Source of the DNA: Aculops lycopersici
Taxonomy: Eukaryota; Arthropoda; Arachnida; Trombidiformes; Eriophyidae
Length of the DNA stretch: 64,000 nt
Direction: 5' to 3'
Assembly: GCA_015350385.1 (NCBI GenBank)
Contig: WNKI01000002.1
Coordinates: 3,298,457-3,362,456, forward strand
A model generated the notes under the pieces. That model searched no databases, was not told the origin of the DNA, and saw only the letters and a program-made list of their open reading frames with translations. The position numbers and the translations under genes were made by a program. Positions 11,401-25,133 of the stretch are shown piece after piece (within the stretch, counting starts at the first letter, position 1; the number at the start of each line of letters is the position of its first letter).

Positions 11401-14400
11401 CGGACAAGTTTGTCGCTGTTGTTGTTTTTGTCTTTGTTGTCGACATCGTTGTTGTTATCGACGTTGACTCGACGGGCCACTGAACTCCTCAAGTTCCAAT
11501 GGCAAACCGAACTAAACCAAACTGTAAACCTCCATCAGCTATCCTCTCGAACATGAGGCCTTATCCTGTTTGCTTACCCACAGCCAGCCAGCCAGCTAGC
11601 AAGCTAACCACCACCGCTTCCCTTTCAGGCCAACGGGATCGCATTGAAAAAATGCTCACGTTTTTCCGCCTCGTTTCTTCGGCTGGTTTTTCAGCTTCGA
11701 AGTTGAACCAACATTCACAAGCTTGGAGGAGGCTGGCAATGAAGAGTAGAGGAGTCGTCATGTTGGAAAAGGCGACGAGGCGAGAATTATCATTGTAGAT
11801 GGAGAGTTAGTTGCTTTGCCCTTGATAGTAGAAGAAAGATTCGCAATATGGAGACGACATGCGCATGTCATCAGACCGGAAGTTGAATATTTCACTGATT
11901 AGCTCTGCGGTTAGAGCCTCGGAAAAGTTCTTGAGAGTTGGACTGAAACTCCCGGTGGTTGCTCATTGAACGTACAGGTTGTTGCTGGCAGCTTCCGCTT
12001 CCTCTCGCATCGCGCGCGGTGCTCATTATAAATTACGCAACGCGCTCCTCATTCTCACCCAGTAGCAGGAGCAGTTATGTTGTGCTCTGTTGTGTTTTAT
12101 TGTGTGGAGGTTGAGAAATGGAAAAAAGAGGGAACTAATGATAATTTCTAATGGTGTGGCTAGTGGTGGTGGTGGTGGCCACTGCTCAAGCTAATGTATT
12201 CTAATGTGTTTATTAGCGAGCCGCGAGGCAAGCGCATAGCGACGTCCACCGTGAGCAAGAGGAGGAGCCAAATGAAAGGGAGAAATTTCCATAAACTAAA
12301 CGAGCGCAAAAGTTTTGTCTGTCTCTATTTTCTTTTTTGAAGAAATGAGCCTAAAAATAGAGCTGAGATCAGGAAATGGCGACGAGGAAAACTGCAACTT
12401 CCGGTGGCTCGTCTACTCTCTAGTAATTGGCTACTTATGGAGTTTTTCTCCCGAGATGGAGGCAAAGAGACGACGAGCACGAGAACGAGAACTTGTGCCG
12501 CTCGGTTGAACTTGGCCGGTTGGTGGTATTATAATCGACCGGTTAGTTACCTGATCGCTCGTTCACTCGGCCGACTCGAACCGATCGGTCGCTTGTATTA
12601 GCCATAGAGACACGTTCTGGCATCAAACCTCCAGCAAGTTCTAGAGCGAGATTAAAACATTGAAGGGTAGCCAAGTGAATCAGTGATTTTGGTGGCGCCA
12701 GCAAACAAGAGGCCAGCTGAGTTATGGTTTGCTATTGGTTTGGTGCGAGACGAGGTGAAGTCAGTCGGCTAGCAGCAGCAGTAGCAGTGGCAGCAACAAA
12801 CAAAAAATGGGAGGCACGATAAGCAACGACCTCATTAACATAAACTTGCGCATAAACTAACCTCGTGTTTGCGGCGCCGACGAGGGTAGTGGTCGTTGTT
12901 TGTGTTCAGCTTTGAACTTAGTTTGTCTCGTCCTCGTAGTCGTCGTTGGAGTCTATCAATATGATTGAGTTGCTCTTTTGGTTCCGCCCCTTTATTTAAG
13001 CTCGCCTTTGAAATTGTGAAAAAAGTAGTAGAATAAAATTTGCCGCATCTGGCGAAATCTCAATAAAACGAAAGAAGGGAGAAAGGCACTACCACTTGCC
13101 TTTCACTTTCGACAATGATTTTGCTCTAACGCGCACGCGAAACAGTTGACAAAACTTGTTATGTATTTAAATGCCCCGACACAACAGTAGAACAACAGAC
13201 AACATCTGCCCGGTCGCTATATGCCGTGAGCAATCGAGTTTCCTCTTCGTGATTTTGGTTAATTGGTAGCGAGACCAAAGAGGATCAGGAAAATGAACGA
13301 TGTATTTGTTATCATTGTGTGTCTCTCGCTTTTGGGCGCACGCATTCTAGTTCACGCAACCAACTCAATCGTCGTGCAATCCAACCAACCAACCAACTAA
13401 CCACCAAAGCAGCTCACCAGATTTTCTTCTCTTTGCAGACTACATAACAAACTTAAATTGCCAAGAATACAAGAGAGGCAAAGAGAATGACAATCTAGCA
13501 AACAGTCTATCCAGTTGGCGGTGATGCAACAATCCACTTGGTTGCTGTTGATTATTTGAGTGGTTGCATCACTCGAGGGATGATTTTAGTCTATGGCGTG
13601 CTACTTTTACGGCCTTCGGGTCGCAGCCTTTGGGCTTCGTGACAAAGAAGCGCGCGTTTCCCGTGCACTTGAAGGGGATGGCCAGTGGAAAACCAATAGA
13701 CTCAATCGTTTCGCCTCTAGTTATTTGGGCTTTTAATTTAATCCGTCGCTTTAAAACTCGCCGCAAGCAGAAGGCGGAGGAAACTCGCTGCTCGTTTTGG
13801 TCTGTGTTTGAGATCTTTCTCTAGAAATAACCCAAGAGCGAGAAAAAGAAAGCGAGACACTCGAAAACTCGCAAGCCACTTGAGAGGTCCATTGTCTTGC
13901 CTGAGGGAACTTGAGCTCAAGATGATGATCAGCGAGATATTTGGCCTCAAGTGTCGTCTGGGTTTCTGCTTACTCCTCGACCGAGTCTCCTACTCTCCTC
14001 CTCTCGCTCGCCAGACGGTCGAGCTTGATGTGATTGTCAAGCGTAACGAAGCAAACGAGCGAGAATTGAATCTGCCAACCAAGTCGCCAGGATCTCTTCC
14101 CCTCGCTCGGCGGTTGGCCATTGCCAAACAACTACCTGCCCAAGTGCAGCTCGGTGGTTGCGACTCCCGACACGCTGGCCCCTGAAACGGAGACTGCGCC
14201 CTGGAATCGAACCCATCCGAAGCCCACTGCTGTTACTGGAGCCCCCAACGCATACACACACACAAGCACCACGATTCGGCGCGCGTGCCTCTCCCTCAGC
14301 GCGCCTGTCAATTGGGTTAGTCAACCTGAGGAGAGTTGACTGAAAGTTGGTGCCAACACTATGAGCGAGCGAGGGACCTAGCGACTTGGAGATTCAACAC

Positions 14401-15057
14401 TCAGTTGGTGTGAGAGCAAGTGTGTGCATGTGACATCCGGCTCAAGTTTAACAACGACGACGACGGTATCGAAAACAACATTGACGACGATAACAACAAC
14501 AACATACGCTGAGACGAGGAGGAATTTGAAGGAAAAGGGAGAAGAAAAAACGCAACGTAAGGACGAGCTAGCAAGGCGACGCCAAAAGGAGCGCTCCCCG
14601 GTGAGTTTAAAAGTTCACGAGCTACGAGTGGCGCTGAGGTGGCGCCGGAAAAAGAGAATAGGGGAGGCGACGACAGGCTGAGGTAACGAGGAGACGAGAG
14701 GCGAGCTGCCAACAGGCTAACGTTATACAGCAGGCGTTAGTTGGAAAAGTAGTCGCAGTAGTTGCAGTGAAAGAAGGTGGTGCTTGTGACATTTGAGAAG
14801 GTAACTCGGTGGCTGCGTGGGTTCACCTCGAGGCGCACAAATCAAATCAATTTTGATTGAATCAGTTGGTCGGCTGCAAGTAAGACGAGGGGAAACGGAA
14901 GCTGAGAGTTGGAGTAAAACTTGAATCACGTTTCAGACTTGACCCGACGGCTCGAGACATTTAAGGCTTCAGGCTTCCCACTAATGAGGTGACAGCTTGA
15001 AAATTAAACTGAGAGAGCAAGTGAGTTTGGGACAATCAGGTAAAAGCGACGGAAATA
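8401..15057. other. Gene-free upstream region of the collagen gene
   Basis: About 6.6 kb in which I see no convincing coding exon. Open frames such as 10714-11124 and 13808-14185 lack protein-like composition and recognisable motifs. A strong splice donor (CCCCG then GTGAGT, GT at 14601-14602) and an acceptor-like CAATCAG ending at 15039 suggest that a non-coding first exon of the collagen gene ends at 14600. The 9-mer AACTTCCGG or its complement occurs at 8813, 11876 and 12396. Simple tracts include GGT repeats near 12165. Confidence 0.5.
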
Positions 15058-18000
15058 ATGGAACACGACGAAAATTTGGGACTGATCGCTTCAGAGTCTC
15101 AAAGGCAAGAAACAGTGGGCCCCAATCACAATAATAATAATAGATCTTCGAAGATGAGTATCATGATTTCTACTGATGCTAAAAATTTCTCCAAAAGCAA
15201 CCAAAAACACAAGCAAATGCAGGAAAACAACGAGGAAACCACAGAAAAGTCGGCTCAGATTGAGGCCAAGAAGATTTATATTGAAAACCTTGTGATTAAA
15301 CTACTCAAAATTGCCACCCTCGTTGCGCTAATCATTTTGTACAACAACCTTTTCATCAAGTACCAAATTGGAATGCAACTCAAGAACGAGATTAAATCCT
15401 ATGAACGAGCCAGAGCAAGAGAGATGGCGTTAGAGGTGATTCTTGAGAGCGACCAGGTTAATGAAACGGATGGAGGAAAGCTCAACGACACATTGACTAG
15501 GCATTTGAGATCGAGGCGTAAGAAGAGAGCAATCAGAGCGTTGGATGGTTTGGGTGATGACGAGGACGATGATGAGTTTGACGCAGAGCTAAATGCTAAA
15601 TTAGATGTTCACCTGAAAAATCAATTAGCCGGCGGCGAGTCGCCCGACCGCTGGCTGCTCGATTACCTTACCGGAAACGCCAACTTGGTGAGCAAAAGTG
15701 ATTCAAGTCAAGATTTCAATCATTCTGAGAACATAAACAACAGCAACAACAATAACAACAAGAGCAAAGATCAACTGGCTGAGGGCAAGCTGTTCATCAA
15801 AACACGACCCTCGTGTATCTGTCCACCGGGTGAGTCACCTTTTCTAATTACATTCCATATTTGCATCCATAACCAAGATCTCAACATAATTAACCGACCG
15901 ACTGACCGAACCTCGCTCATCTTGTCCAACTCGAAAACAAACTAGGCCCGCCCGGCCCGCCCGGTCCGCCAGGTCCAATGGTAAGATTACTGTTTTTTTT
16001 CTTCATGATGAAAAAATATGTCACGGGGTCAGGATGACGGCGACGACGAACCACGAGACACCAGCGACTCATCCGCCGGAAGTTAGCGAGACCTTCGTGA
16101 ACAAAAGTGACCGCTCAGGTTTTCTATCCTTCTTTCTCATTCTTTCGTCATCTAAAAGCGGAAGTGGAGACGCATGGAGCGAGCGAAGTGATAAGCTCTG
16201 TGAATACTAATCGTCCTCCTACTTTTCTCTCGCTTTCACAACCACAACAACGACTGCTGACTCAATTCTTACCTGGCGACTCAACTCGACACGACCAACA
16301 ACAATAAATACTCGCAGGGACCACGAGGCGAACACAATGGACCCATCGAGATCCGCTACCCCATCGAGCGCGACCATGTAAAGCAGCAGCAGCAGGCTCA
16401 AAGTAGTAGTAACACTCAAAGAGAGCAGAAGAATCGGGTAAGTTGCGTAACAACAACAACAATACTATCAGAAGCGAGACTATGAACAACGGCAACCAGC
16501 CGAAGCTTCTATTGTATTGTACCAAGCTCGGTGGCCAGCCTGCCTGCTAAGCTCACCTGTCCCGCGCTTTCCGGCGTCTGTCGTTCACAGCCGACTAACT
16601 CTTGTTTCCTCTCCCTCTCTCATCCTCTCTGTACTTCTCCCTCTCTCAACTTAAAACTACTTTTATTCAAACTCTCTATCACGTGCTATTCAAATAGAAC
16701 ATTCGCACGCGCTCAGTGCCCTCGTTGTCGCTGGACAATCTTGGCGTTCCGGCTGAAGTTGTGGCCATAAAGGTAAGTGTGCTACTGGTGATATTGCTCC
16801 TACTAGTTTTACACCAAGTGCCGTGTATCTAGTAGCCCGAGGCAATTCTCTCTCTCCTTCACACACACGCAGCTGGCTCTCTCAAATTTCCCTGAAGCCT
16901 AGAGAATCGCTCTCACCTGGCTGCTACCTGTAAGCGACTAGCCACTGGTTAGTCGCTGCCTACTGGCGGCCAGTTTCGAGGGAGCTGCAGCTAATAATGA
17001 CCATCGCAAGCTTCAGGTGATTCAAAGGTAACCAACCGGCGAGACACCATGAGAGCGAATGAGTTGGTTGGACTTGAGTCGGTGGAAGCGGCGACTGCGG
17101 CGCGCGCAGCTCATTTGCCATAAATCATCCGCATCAAGCGCAACGTGGCGCCGCCACCGCAGCGACCCTATGGACCCTCTCCAGTTGCGCAACTAGCTGG
17201 ACGCTCAATTCAACTTAACTGGCTAACTCGGCGAGCGAGATGAAGTTTTCACTGGTCGACCAAGTTGCTAAAACTCGAGACAAGGTCTATGTGGCTGACT
17301 GACTGCGTTTGTTGTGTCGCCTGCAACCCAGCTGGCGGCTCGTTTGGTGGGCACCGCAAGCGCCACGCTCGAGTGGCCACCGCGCTTCGGCCGGTTCCGT
17401 TTCGCCTCCGGTTTTAGGCTTCAGTTGCTGGTGGTGGTCGCGGGCCACAGCAACCACCCCTGGCAGCGGTTAAAGCGCCAATCTAAGAGTTGGAAGGTCG
17501 ACTGGCAGCCGTCAATTGCGCAACAACTCTAATTCTGTCTACAGACTTTGACTTGATGGACTTCCGTCGGCCCAACTTGAACCAGAGCCTCCAGCCGAAG
17601 TGTCCAGTCAGTCGGCCGGCCGATTGGAAGCTGCGTGTGCAGAGGCAGTTGCGCTGGCAACAACATCGAAATCCATTGCCGATGAATGATTGGCTCGTTG
17701 CGGTCAGTCTTGGTGTTTGGTTGCAATTATGACGAGTTAATGGCTCCAACGTTTGGCACCATCCCCGCGACCACCACAGGCTATTTGCCGCCTCACAGTG
17801 TCGATCATTCATAAGGACCTCTTCACCAAACGACGGTCTAGACTAGCCTGTGGCTGCCAACGTTCGGCTGCCAAGTTGACCACACCACCGATTGGCCAAC
17901 TCAACGGCCGTCAAGTCAGCCGCAAGAGCCGAGCTGTTTCTCGCTTGGTGAGTTAGAATCTGAGCTGCCGCCGGTCTGATTCTCAAAACATTCTTGACTT

Positions 18001-20323
18001 CAACTTAAAACTTGAGAGCCCCCCTTTGCCCTCTATCCCTCTTATCCAGCGGCTACACTCGCTATCTGGTCGTGGTCGCTTTGAGTTGCTCAGTGGTGTG
18101 CAACAAATCGCGTGATTGAAGTCCCCTCGGAACTTCCGCTTTCAGATTTATCCAAACCTAACCTAAACTTTTGACTCGCCCCAATTGGTAATAACTATCG
18201 ACAAAAACAACAACATTAAATCGTTGATAACTAGGCGCTCGCAAATATTGGCGCCACTCTAGCGCCGGGCGACGTGCTTTTGCTAAAGGTGAGTAGCAAT
18301 GAACTTGTTTGACACCACAAGCTTCAAGTGGAGTAATAAAGTGTAAATGTATATATACAAATATACATATGGGAGTTAATAAACTAACCGGAAGTTGAGT
18401 CAAACCAACACCACGATTAACTAAAACGAATTCATATCTCCTCTACGCCATAATCAGGGCGAACCTGGACCCAAGGGCGAGCCAGGCGAACCTGGCCGAA
18501 TGGGTCCAGCGGGACCAATGGGTCCGCCAGGTCCGCGTGGGGACCGAGGCCTCACCACGACTCTCGACGGCAACGCCTTTCCCACGGGCTTCGTCGAGGG
18601 ACCACCGGGCCCGCCAGGTAAGTTTAAGCTCACTATTATATCAAAGACACGCTAACGAGCCACTAGATCCACTTGCTAATTGATTTCAACACCAACAAAC
18701 CATCTGACTCAAAAAACAAAATCATCGCAAACAAACACAACAACAGGTCCACCCGGACCGCCGGGCCAAAAGGGCGAACCGGGCGAGAGGGGCCCGCCAG
18801 GCGAACGGGGCAAGAGGGGCAAGCGGGTAAGTGAGGCGCCAGAGGCATTTAGAAAATCTGTCACTATGGAGGTGACTGAATGAGCAGCTATCCAGTGCTA
18901 ACCGACCCGCCATGAATAGTAATGGGCTTTAGTGGTGGTCGTTTGCGTTGTTAGCGATACAATCTGCCGTTTTATGGCCTCTGGCCGTCAATTAGGCTAA
19001 TAAGTCAAGCGAAACCAAATTTGACACACAAGCTCAGTGAGTGTGCCCTTGTGCTGTTTCATGGCGCAACTTCCGGGCGCCAAAATTTAACAAAGACCCG
19101 GCGGCCGCCACCCGAATGCTGGCTGGCGAGCTATTTAGCTAGCACACAAAAGGAGTCAGCTCTCAGCATTGAGCCGTCGACTCTCATTGAGTTCATGGCT
19201 CTAATACACAAGATTATCCGCCTGAAATGGTTTCAGGTGCCCGTTTGCTCTCGGACGCGCGAATCCCGCGAGGATAACCTAGTCGGCTCACTAACTTTCT
19301 CTCTCTCTCTTTCTTTTCTACCATCACAAAAACACACAACTACAAACTTAGGGTCCCCGAGGTCCGCCTGGTCCAATGGTAAGTGTTGTTTGCCACCGAG
19401 CTCGTCGTTTGGTCGTTCGTGTGTGTATGTTTACATTTGGGAAAGGAGGAGGTTGAAATGCGTTGTATGATACGTTACTGTACCTATGGCTGGTGGTGCT
19501 AGGTGCTCGCAGTTGTCTAGGCAGTAGACCACCATAGACAATGAGGAAGAGAGAGTGAGGCAAACATTTGTGCTCTTGTAGTCAATTGGCGGCAACCACT
19601 TGCCGTCGTTGCTGCTGGCGCCACTACTAGCACCGCCAACCAAAGAAAGATCGCCTAATTCAATCACCTGTCGACTGGATGATGCCACTAGGTTGCAACC
19701 TCTCGTCTCAAGATGTCGATCAATTGGCTGGACTAAATGTACACACTGGCCGAGTCTGAATTTAGACCATAACCAATACTAAACAACAATCTTTGTTTCC
19801 CATCCACTACCTCTACCTATCTACCTACCTACTTCAACCACTCGTCGCGTCATCTGTATTTGCTCTCTCACTGCAATTTCTCTACAACAACAACTACAAC
19901 GATGTCGGCCCAAAATTGTAGGCCAAACAAGGAGGCCGAAAGAATTTGCAGCACCAGCAGCAGGGCGCAACGTCGTCAACTTCCACCGCCAGCGGCGGCG
20001 CCACCGGAACAGCAACATCAGCAGCGCCGTCTAGCAAAAGCTTCAATGGCCAGCAGGAGAAGGTGGCCAGCGGCGGACCACTTGGCGATGGACAAGATGG
20101 TAACCATCACAATAGCAATAGCAATAGCAATGGCAATAGCAACGGCAATAGCAACGGCAATGGCAATGGCAATAATAATAACCATCACAAGCAGCAAACG
20201 CAACAGCAGCAGCAACAACAGCAACAAAGCGGAGAGACCCAGCCGACGTCTAGGGAACCTAGCGATTCGGACATTGATTCACTAGGAGGCTCTTTGTCGT
20301 CGTTTCTCTCGGAGGAGTCTTGA
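15058..20323 (+). CDS. Type II transmembrane collagen (MACIT/gliomedin-like), eight coding exons
   Basis: Predicted exons are 15058-15829, 15946-15980, 16318-16437, 16698-16772, 18458-18617, 18747-18826, 19352-19378 and 19922-20323. All junctions are GT-AG, phases agree throughout, and the joined frame is 556 residues. The start is supported by an in-frame TGA at 15022. Residues 1-77 are polar (cytoplasmic); about 78-100 form one membrane span, so the topology is N-in/C-out. A furin-type site RSRRKKR lies at 151-157, as in shed transmembrane collagens (XIII, XXIII, XXV) and gliomedin. CICPPG then leads into Gly-X-Y triplets spread over exons 1-3 and 5-7 (for example [13 protein letters not shown]), interrupted by non-collagenous segments. 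Exon 8 encodes a Gln/Asn/Ser/Gly-rich tail ending in an acidic Ser-rich stretch ([20 protein letters not shown]). No olfactomedin or NC1 domain is seen. Exon 8 and the 3' end are the least certain; alternative exons may exist in the 1.7 kb intron 4. Confidence 0.78.
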
Positions 20324-20562
20324 GAGGTTTTCTCAATTGACTTGCTGAACATTAGATTGGTTTAAATCCATGAGATGATGGGCCATTTCAATTGACTGGC
20401 ACATTATCGACAAAGTAAAGTCGTTAGTTGGTCGGTGGCTGCACAACTACCACCAGAGTATTAAGTCAAGTGTTAAAATCAATTAACACGCAACGAACCA
20501 TAAAACCTTCCTCCTCTCAATCTCCTTTCTCGTGGCCAGTAGTAACTGTAAACAACCAAATG

Positions 20563-20568
20563 AATAAA
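20563..20568 (+). promoter_or_regulatory. Candidate polyadenylation signal AATAAA for the collagen gene
   Basis: A canonical AATAAA lies about 240 nt downstream of the predicted collagen stop codon. It supports 20323 as the end of the coding region. Confidence 0.5.
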
Positions 20569-23500
20569 AAGAACCAACAATTTCATTCCTACAACCAGAG
20601 GGTTCAAGTTTTTCTCGCTCTTGATAGCCACTATTTTGCTCGAGTTCAAGCGAGCTCAAGTTCAGTCGATGATCAATATAATCTAGCAAGTTGATTGGGT
20701 TAGCCGAGTTGGCTGATTGGCCAGCCGGAAGTTGGCATTAGTCTGCACTGTAAGAGATGTGCGGTGCCTGAGTTCATCGGAAGTTCAGTCTGGTGATCGA
20801 CTTGAAGGTGAGAAATTTGTGCAATCTCTACTCGCAGCGTGAAATTCCCAGCAGCAGCAGCAGTAGCAGCGGTAGAAATAGCAGCAGGAAATCCGGTCAG
20901 TTCCTAACACTGCAGCTCAGCAAGTCCATCGTTTGTAGCTTGATAATAGTCACAAAGTTTAGTTGCTCCAACTTGATCTCGCTAATCTACAGTTAAGCGA
21001 AAGGGAGAACGTTTCACGGAAAACCTGAGCACTTGAACTAGTTGATTAGCGCCAGCGGGATATCCAGTTTGTTCAGGGGCGTCGGCCTGCTCATCACGTA
21101 GCATTTACTGAAAAGCTAACAGTTATATAACTCGACCCGGACAACAGCAACAACGGCAACAACAACAACAGGTGGTGATGGGCAACGGTAGTGAGATTCA
21201 GTGTAGAAATGTACTCCTTCTTCACTGCGATCTTAACTGTGATTGCTACAAATGGCGGTAACGCAACACAATGCTCAGCTTGGTTTCCGTTCTAGATCCC
21301 AACTGCGAGATAAGTGGCAAGATTGGCGGTCAAGTTAAATTGTGGCAACTCCTCTCTCTCTTTCTCTCTTTCTTGGTGGATTAGTACACTAAGAAAGTTG
21401 GTCGGTTAGTAGAACAAAACAAAGGATTCAATTAGCATAGAATCAAATCAGATTGGCCACCTCCGAGTTTCTTTGAACTGGCTGTGAATGCTAAACTGCC
21501 GTCTTGGCCGACGGAAGTGCTTACATCGTAGTAGTGCCGTAGTAGTAGATGCATGTAAGTTTGCCCTCTCTTCCTGATTCGCCGCGAAATGACCGAAGGC
21601 AGGATGATGATACAGCGGATGAAATGGTCAGGTATATATAATTGGCCCATTATGGCCTCCACTTCAAACTCGCTGGTTCAGTCGAGTTGAGTTAAGTTAC
21701 CAATTTGCCTTTGGAAATTTGGAGCGGCTACATCTTCATGGCGGAAACTTCATCCTTGCGGTCGTATTATGATCCTTATCATTGAACTTTGTATTGTCCT
21801 CCTTCGGCAATCTGAATAAACTCGCCAGTTGGTCCTTTAGATATGATCCGTAAACTGATGGCTTCAACTTCAACATAAACTTGGTTGTGGTGGATGGTAG
21901 TCGGCACGACGGTAGCTGAATAGATTGATGGACAGGCAGGCGAGTGCACCATTCGTTTGGTAAGTCCATCTTGAAAGTAGTCAGTCGGTCGCTGGGTCTA
22001 TCTTATCCAGTTTGATACATCAACTTTGCGGTGGCATCGTTGGTTCTCCTAGTGCTCAATACGTATAATCACCACAAAGAGAAAAAGACATTCAGCAATT
22101 GGTGTAAATTGAATCATCATCCTGCTCATTAAAGAAGGAATCTTGAGTGGAGTTTAGATTACACACAGTAATCTGAATTGTGTTTGCCCAGTGAGCTCGC
22201 GCCCAGGTAACATTTTGATTATGTTTACCTTTGAGAAAATATGATTCATGAGTTCGTTGTTTTGCCCTCTGCTCTTTTGTTTCAACATTACTCCTCGAAT
22301 TGAATTGAAGTTGGTGAATCGAGTTAGAGTGCTAAGTTAGTCGACAGTGAGTTAGAATGAATTGCATCGCCGTGAACTTGCCGCCTGTTAACTTTATGGA
22401 AGCCGGAAATGAAGTGCCAAGCGCGAGTTATCAGGTTGACCCCCGCTAACTGAGTTTGCTTACCTGGTTGTCTGCTAGACATAGATAGTTGCTCAAGTCA
22501 AGTTGAGCTTAGCTTAGTAACTATTGTTGCCACTATCCAAGTCTTGCCAGGACTAACTTTAGTGGTTACATAATATACATCGTAAAACGCGTGTTACCAA
22601 ACCATAAATTTGTCTTCATAGTGTCTGTTTGACTCCTTATACGGCTGGCAAGTGGCCAGCTAATTTCAAAGCAAAAGCGGACGGCCAATGGTAGTGGTGG
22701 CGGCGGTGACGGTGGCGGCAATCATGAGATCACACTCGTAATGACGTAACTTTGCAAGCTCGCTTTGTGTGTTACTTGTCCGACGATAAATAGAAATGAT
22801 ATTAAGATTTGCCAGCCTCTTGGTGTCCCGCTTGAAGTTGTCTCATTGTCTCATAGTCACTTGCTTGCCTATTTGCCAGCGGGTCTGTTGTTTTTGTTTA
22901 TCATAATAGTCGTTGTCGTCTCTGTCGCCTGGTCATATTCATAAATTGGCGTCCAATCTACTAACACTAGCCAGAGAATGCAGATGTGTGAATGTAAATC
23001 TGGATCAGATGTCCAAGTTCAAGAGTGGTCGTCTTTGTCGACATCGTCTCGTTGTTGTCATCGTAGTGGTTGCCACTAGCTCAATTGCAACAGTAACTGT
23101 ATTACTTTCGCTGGTGGCCAGTCTAGCCGCTCTCTTGCAACTTTAATCTGCTTCAAGTTGAAGGACACAGTCGAGGCAGTAGCACCGCGAGTGTTGGTCA
23201 GCCGCCATCGGCGGTAAACTAGTCAGGGATACAAGCTAGCCGGCCAGCCAGTCCGCTAGTCAAACCGACTGCCTGGTTGGTAGGCAAACAGCAGGAGTCT
23301 TAGTTCGGAGACTGGACTTAACATAGCAGGAGTAACAGTCGGCTAGCCACAGGAGTGACTGCAACTACCGTTGTAACGACTGAATGTAGTACGTCTCTGC
23401 TAGTCACAATGACAGATGTTGCTCTCTGTATTTTTCTTTTTAGTTGAGTGGCTAGCTCGCTAACGCTAAGCGAAAACAATAGAGCATTAGAGGCTTAGAA

Positions 23501-25110
23501 CACAAGAAGTGTGGCCAGCGGAGGAGATTCATACCTGCGCGCTACAGCTAATGAAGCTCGGTGATCTCGAAAGATCTGGGAAGATAATTTGGCCACCGAA
23601 AGTCTTCGTCGTCGTCGTTTATCCAGTTACTTGTTGTTTGCCCCTCGTTGTATCTTGCTGTTGTCTCTCGGCTGGCCACGAGTCACTCTACTGTTACCAT
23701 GTATCCAGTTGGTAGGTTGCTATACCCTAGCCGCTGGAGGCCTGAATCCAATTAAGCGCGACTCACAATGCCCTGGTAACTTGGTGGGTCTAGTCCTTAT
23801 GTTAGCACCAAACTTAACCAGTCTGATGTTATAAAATGCCAAGCCTGAGAGACTATGTATATGTGTGTGTATGTTTAGGGTGGCGGTAGCGAGGGAAACG
23901 GCGAAAAATATGACACAAAGTAAATGATATGATTCTCGAGTTACCCTCTCGTACCACTACTGCAGTCACCGTCTAACTTGTTGCCTTGGGGGAGCTGTTT
24001 TAGACAGTCAAAGTATCTTGGCACGCACAGTGGTATTTCTAGTGAAGTCTTTTGTTTCAAGAATAGTTCAAGTATGCTGATTGAATTGTTTGACTCCACT
24101 GGTCAGTGAGGAGGTTGTGGCAGTTGTAAGGTGATATTTTTGTATCGGATTGTTTCGGCGCGTGTCCCTTTTGGGTCAACGAAACTGCGATTACTGGGTT
24201 GCGAAGATAGGAATGTTTCTTGTCACCTTTTTTGCAAATCTAAAGTTAAACTAGCATTACAACAACTAACTAGCTGGATAGCTGGAAAATACTGCAGTTC
24301 AAAAGTGTAGAAGGATCACAATATGAATGGGCGATCGTAAAAAATGTTATTCAGTCGAGTGAGGTCTCAGTTGTAAGCACCTTCCTTGTTTCCACTTTAC
24401 ATTACATGATAATTTAGCAAATGAAAGGCCTTAATTAAGTGGAGATGAAGAATCCGAACTGGTCTAATATTCATAAAAATTCTAAGGCAATTAGAATCTG
24501 GGAGCTAATAATATTGTCGTTTCAAATAGAAGAATTCAATTAGTGATATCATCAACCCTATGAGCACGTGGTTTGGGTTTACTGCCTTCGTTCATCGCGA
24601 GCACAAAATTACGCGCCTCTTTTTTGAAAACTACCCAGATACGGCAACAGGCTAGTGGGCTCTATGCGCAATTGCGCTCTAGCGAACTTTTCAAACTCAG
24701 AGAACCTGAATGATACCATCTTGTTTTGAGCCGTTATAACCCTACGGAGTCTCAGTTTTCTCATGTTGTCTCATTAGTAAATTATTGTTATTACTCCTTC
24801 TAGTTTTGTTTTATATCATTACCAGTATTGTTTAGTATCTCTAGTCATACTACTAATGTTATTTGCAAAATCATTAGCATTGTTTTACTTCAATATCCTT
24901 TTGTGAGCTATTTAGATATCACATTATATTTTGTAATTTGACTGGCATATCCACCCCTAGATCAGAAATCACTTCTATTTTGTCTTGGATTCTGAAATCA
25001 TCGTGTCGCAAAAAGTGATTAGTACCACTGATTTCCTTGAAATTCATACAATTAAAATGGAGTACGTGTAATAATATAACTTTGAATGGTTAACGAGAGA
25101 CGATTGCTAC

Positions 25111-25133
25111 AGAGAGAGAAAGAGAGAGAGAGA
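25111..25133. repeat. (GA)n-rich microsatellite
   Basis: AGAGAGAGAAAGAGAGAGAG-type tract, slightly imperfect, in the gene-free interval downstream of the collagen gene. Confidence 0.8.

Noticed and set aside
13808..14185. A 125-codon plus-strand open frame with many basic residues
   Set aside because: No family resemblance; the overlapping opposite-strand frames are just as open, as expected of stop-poor GC-richer DNA.
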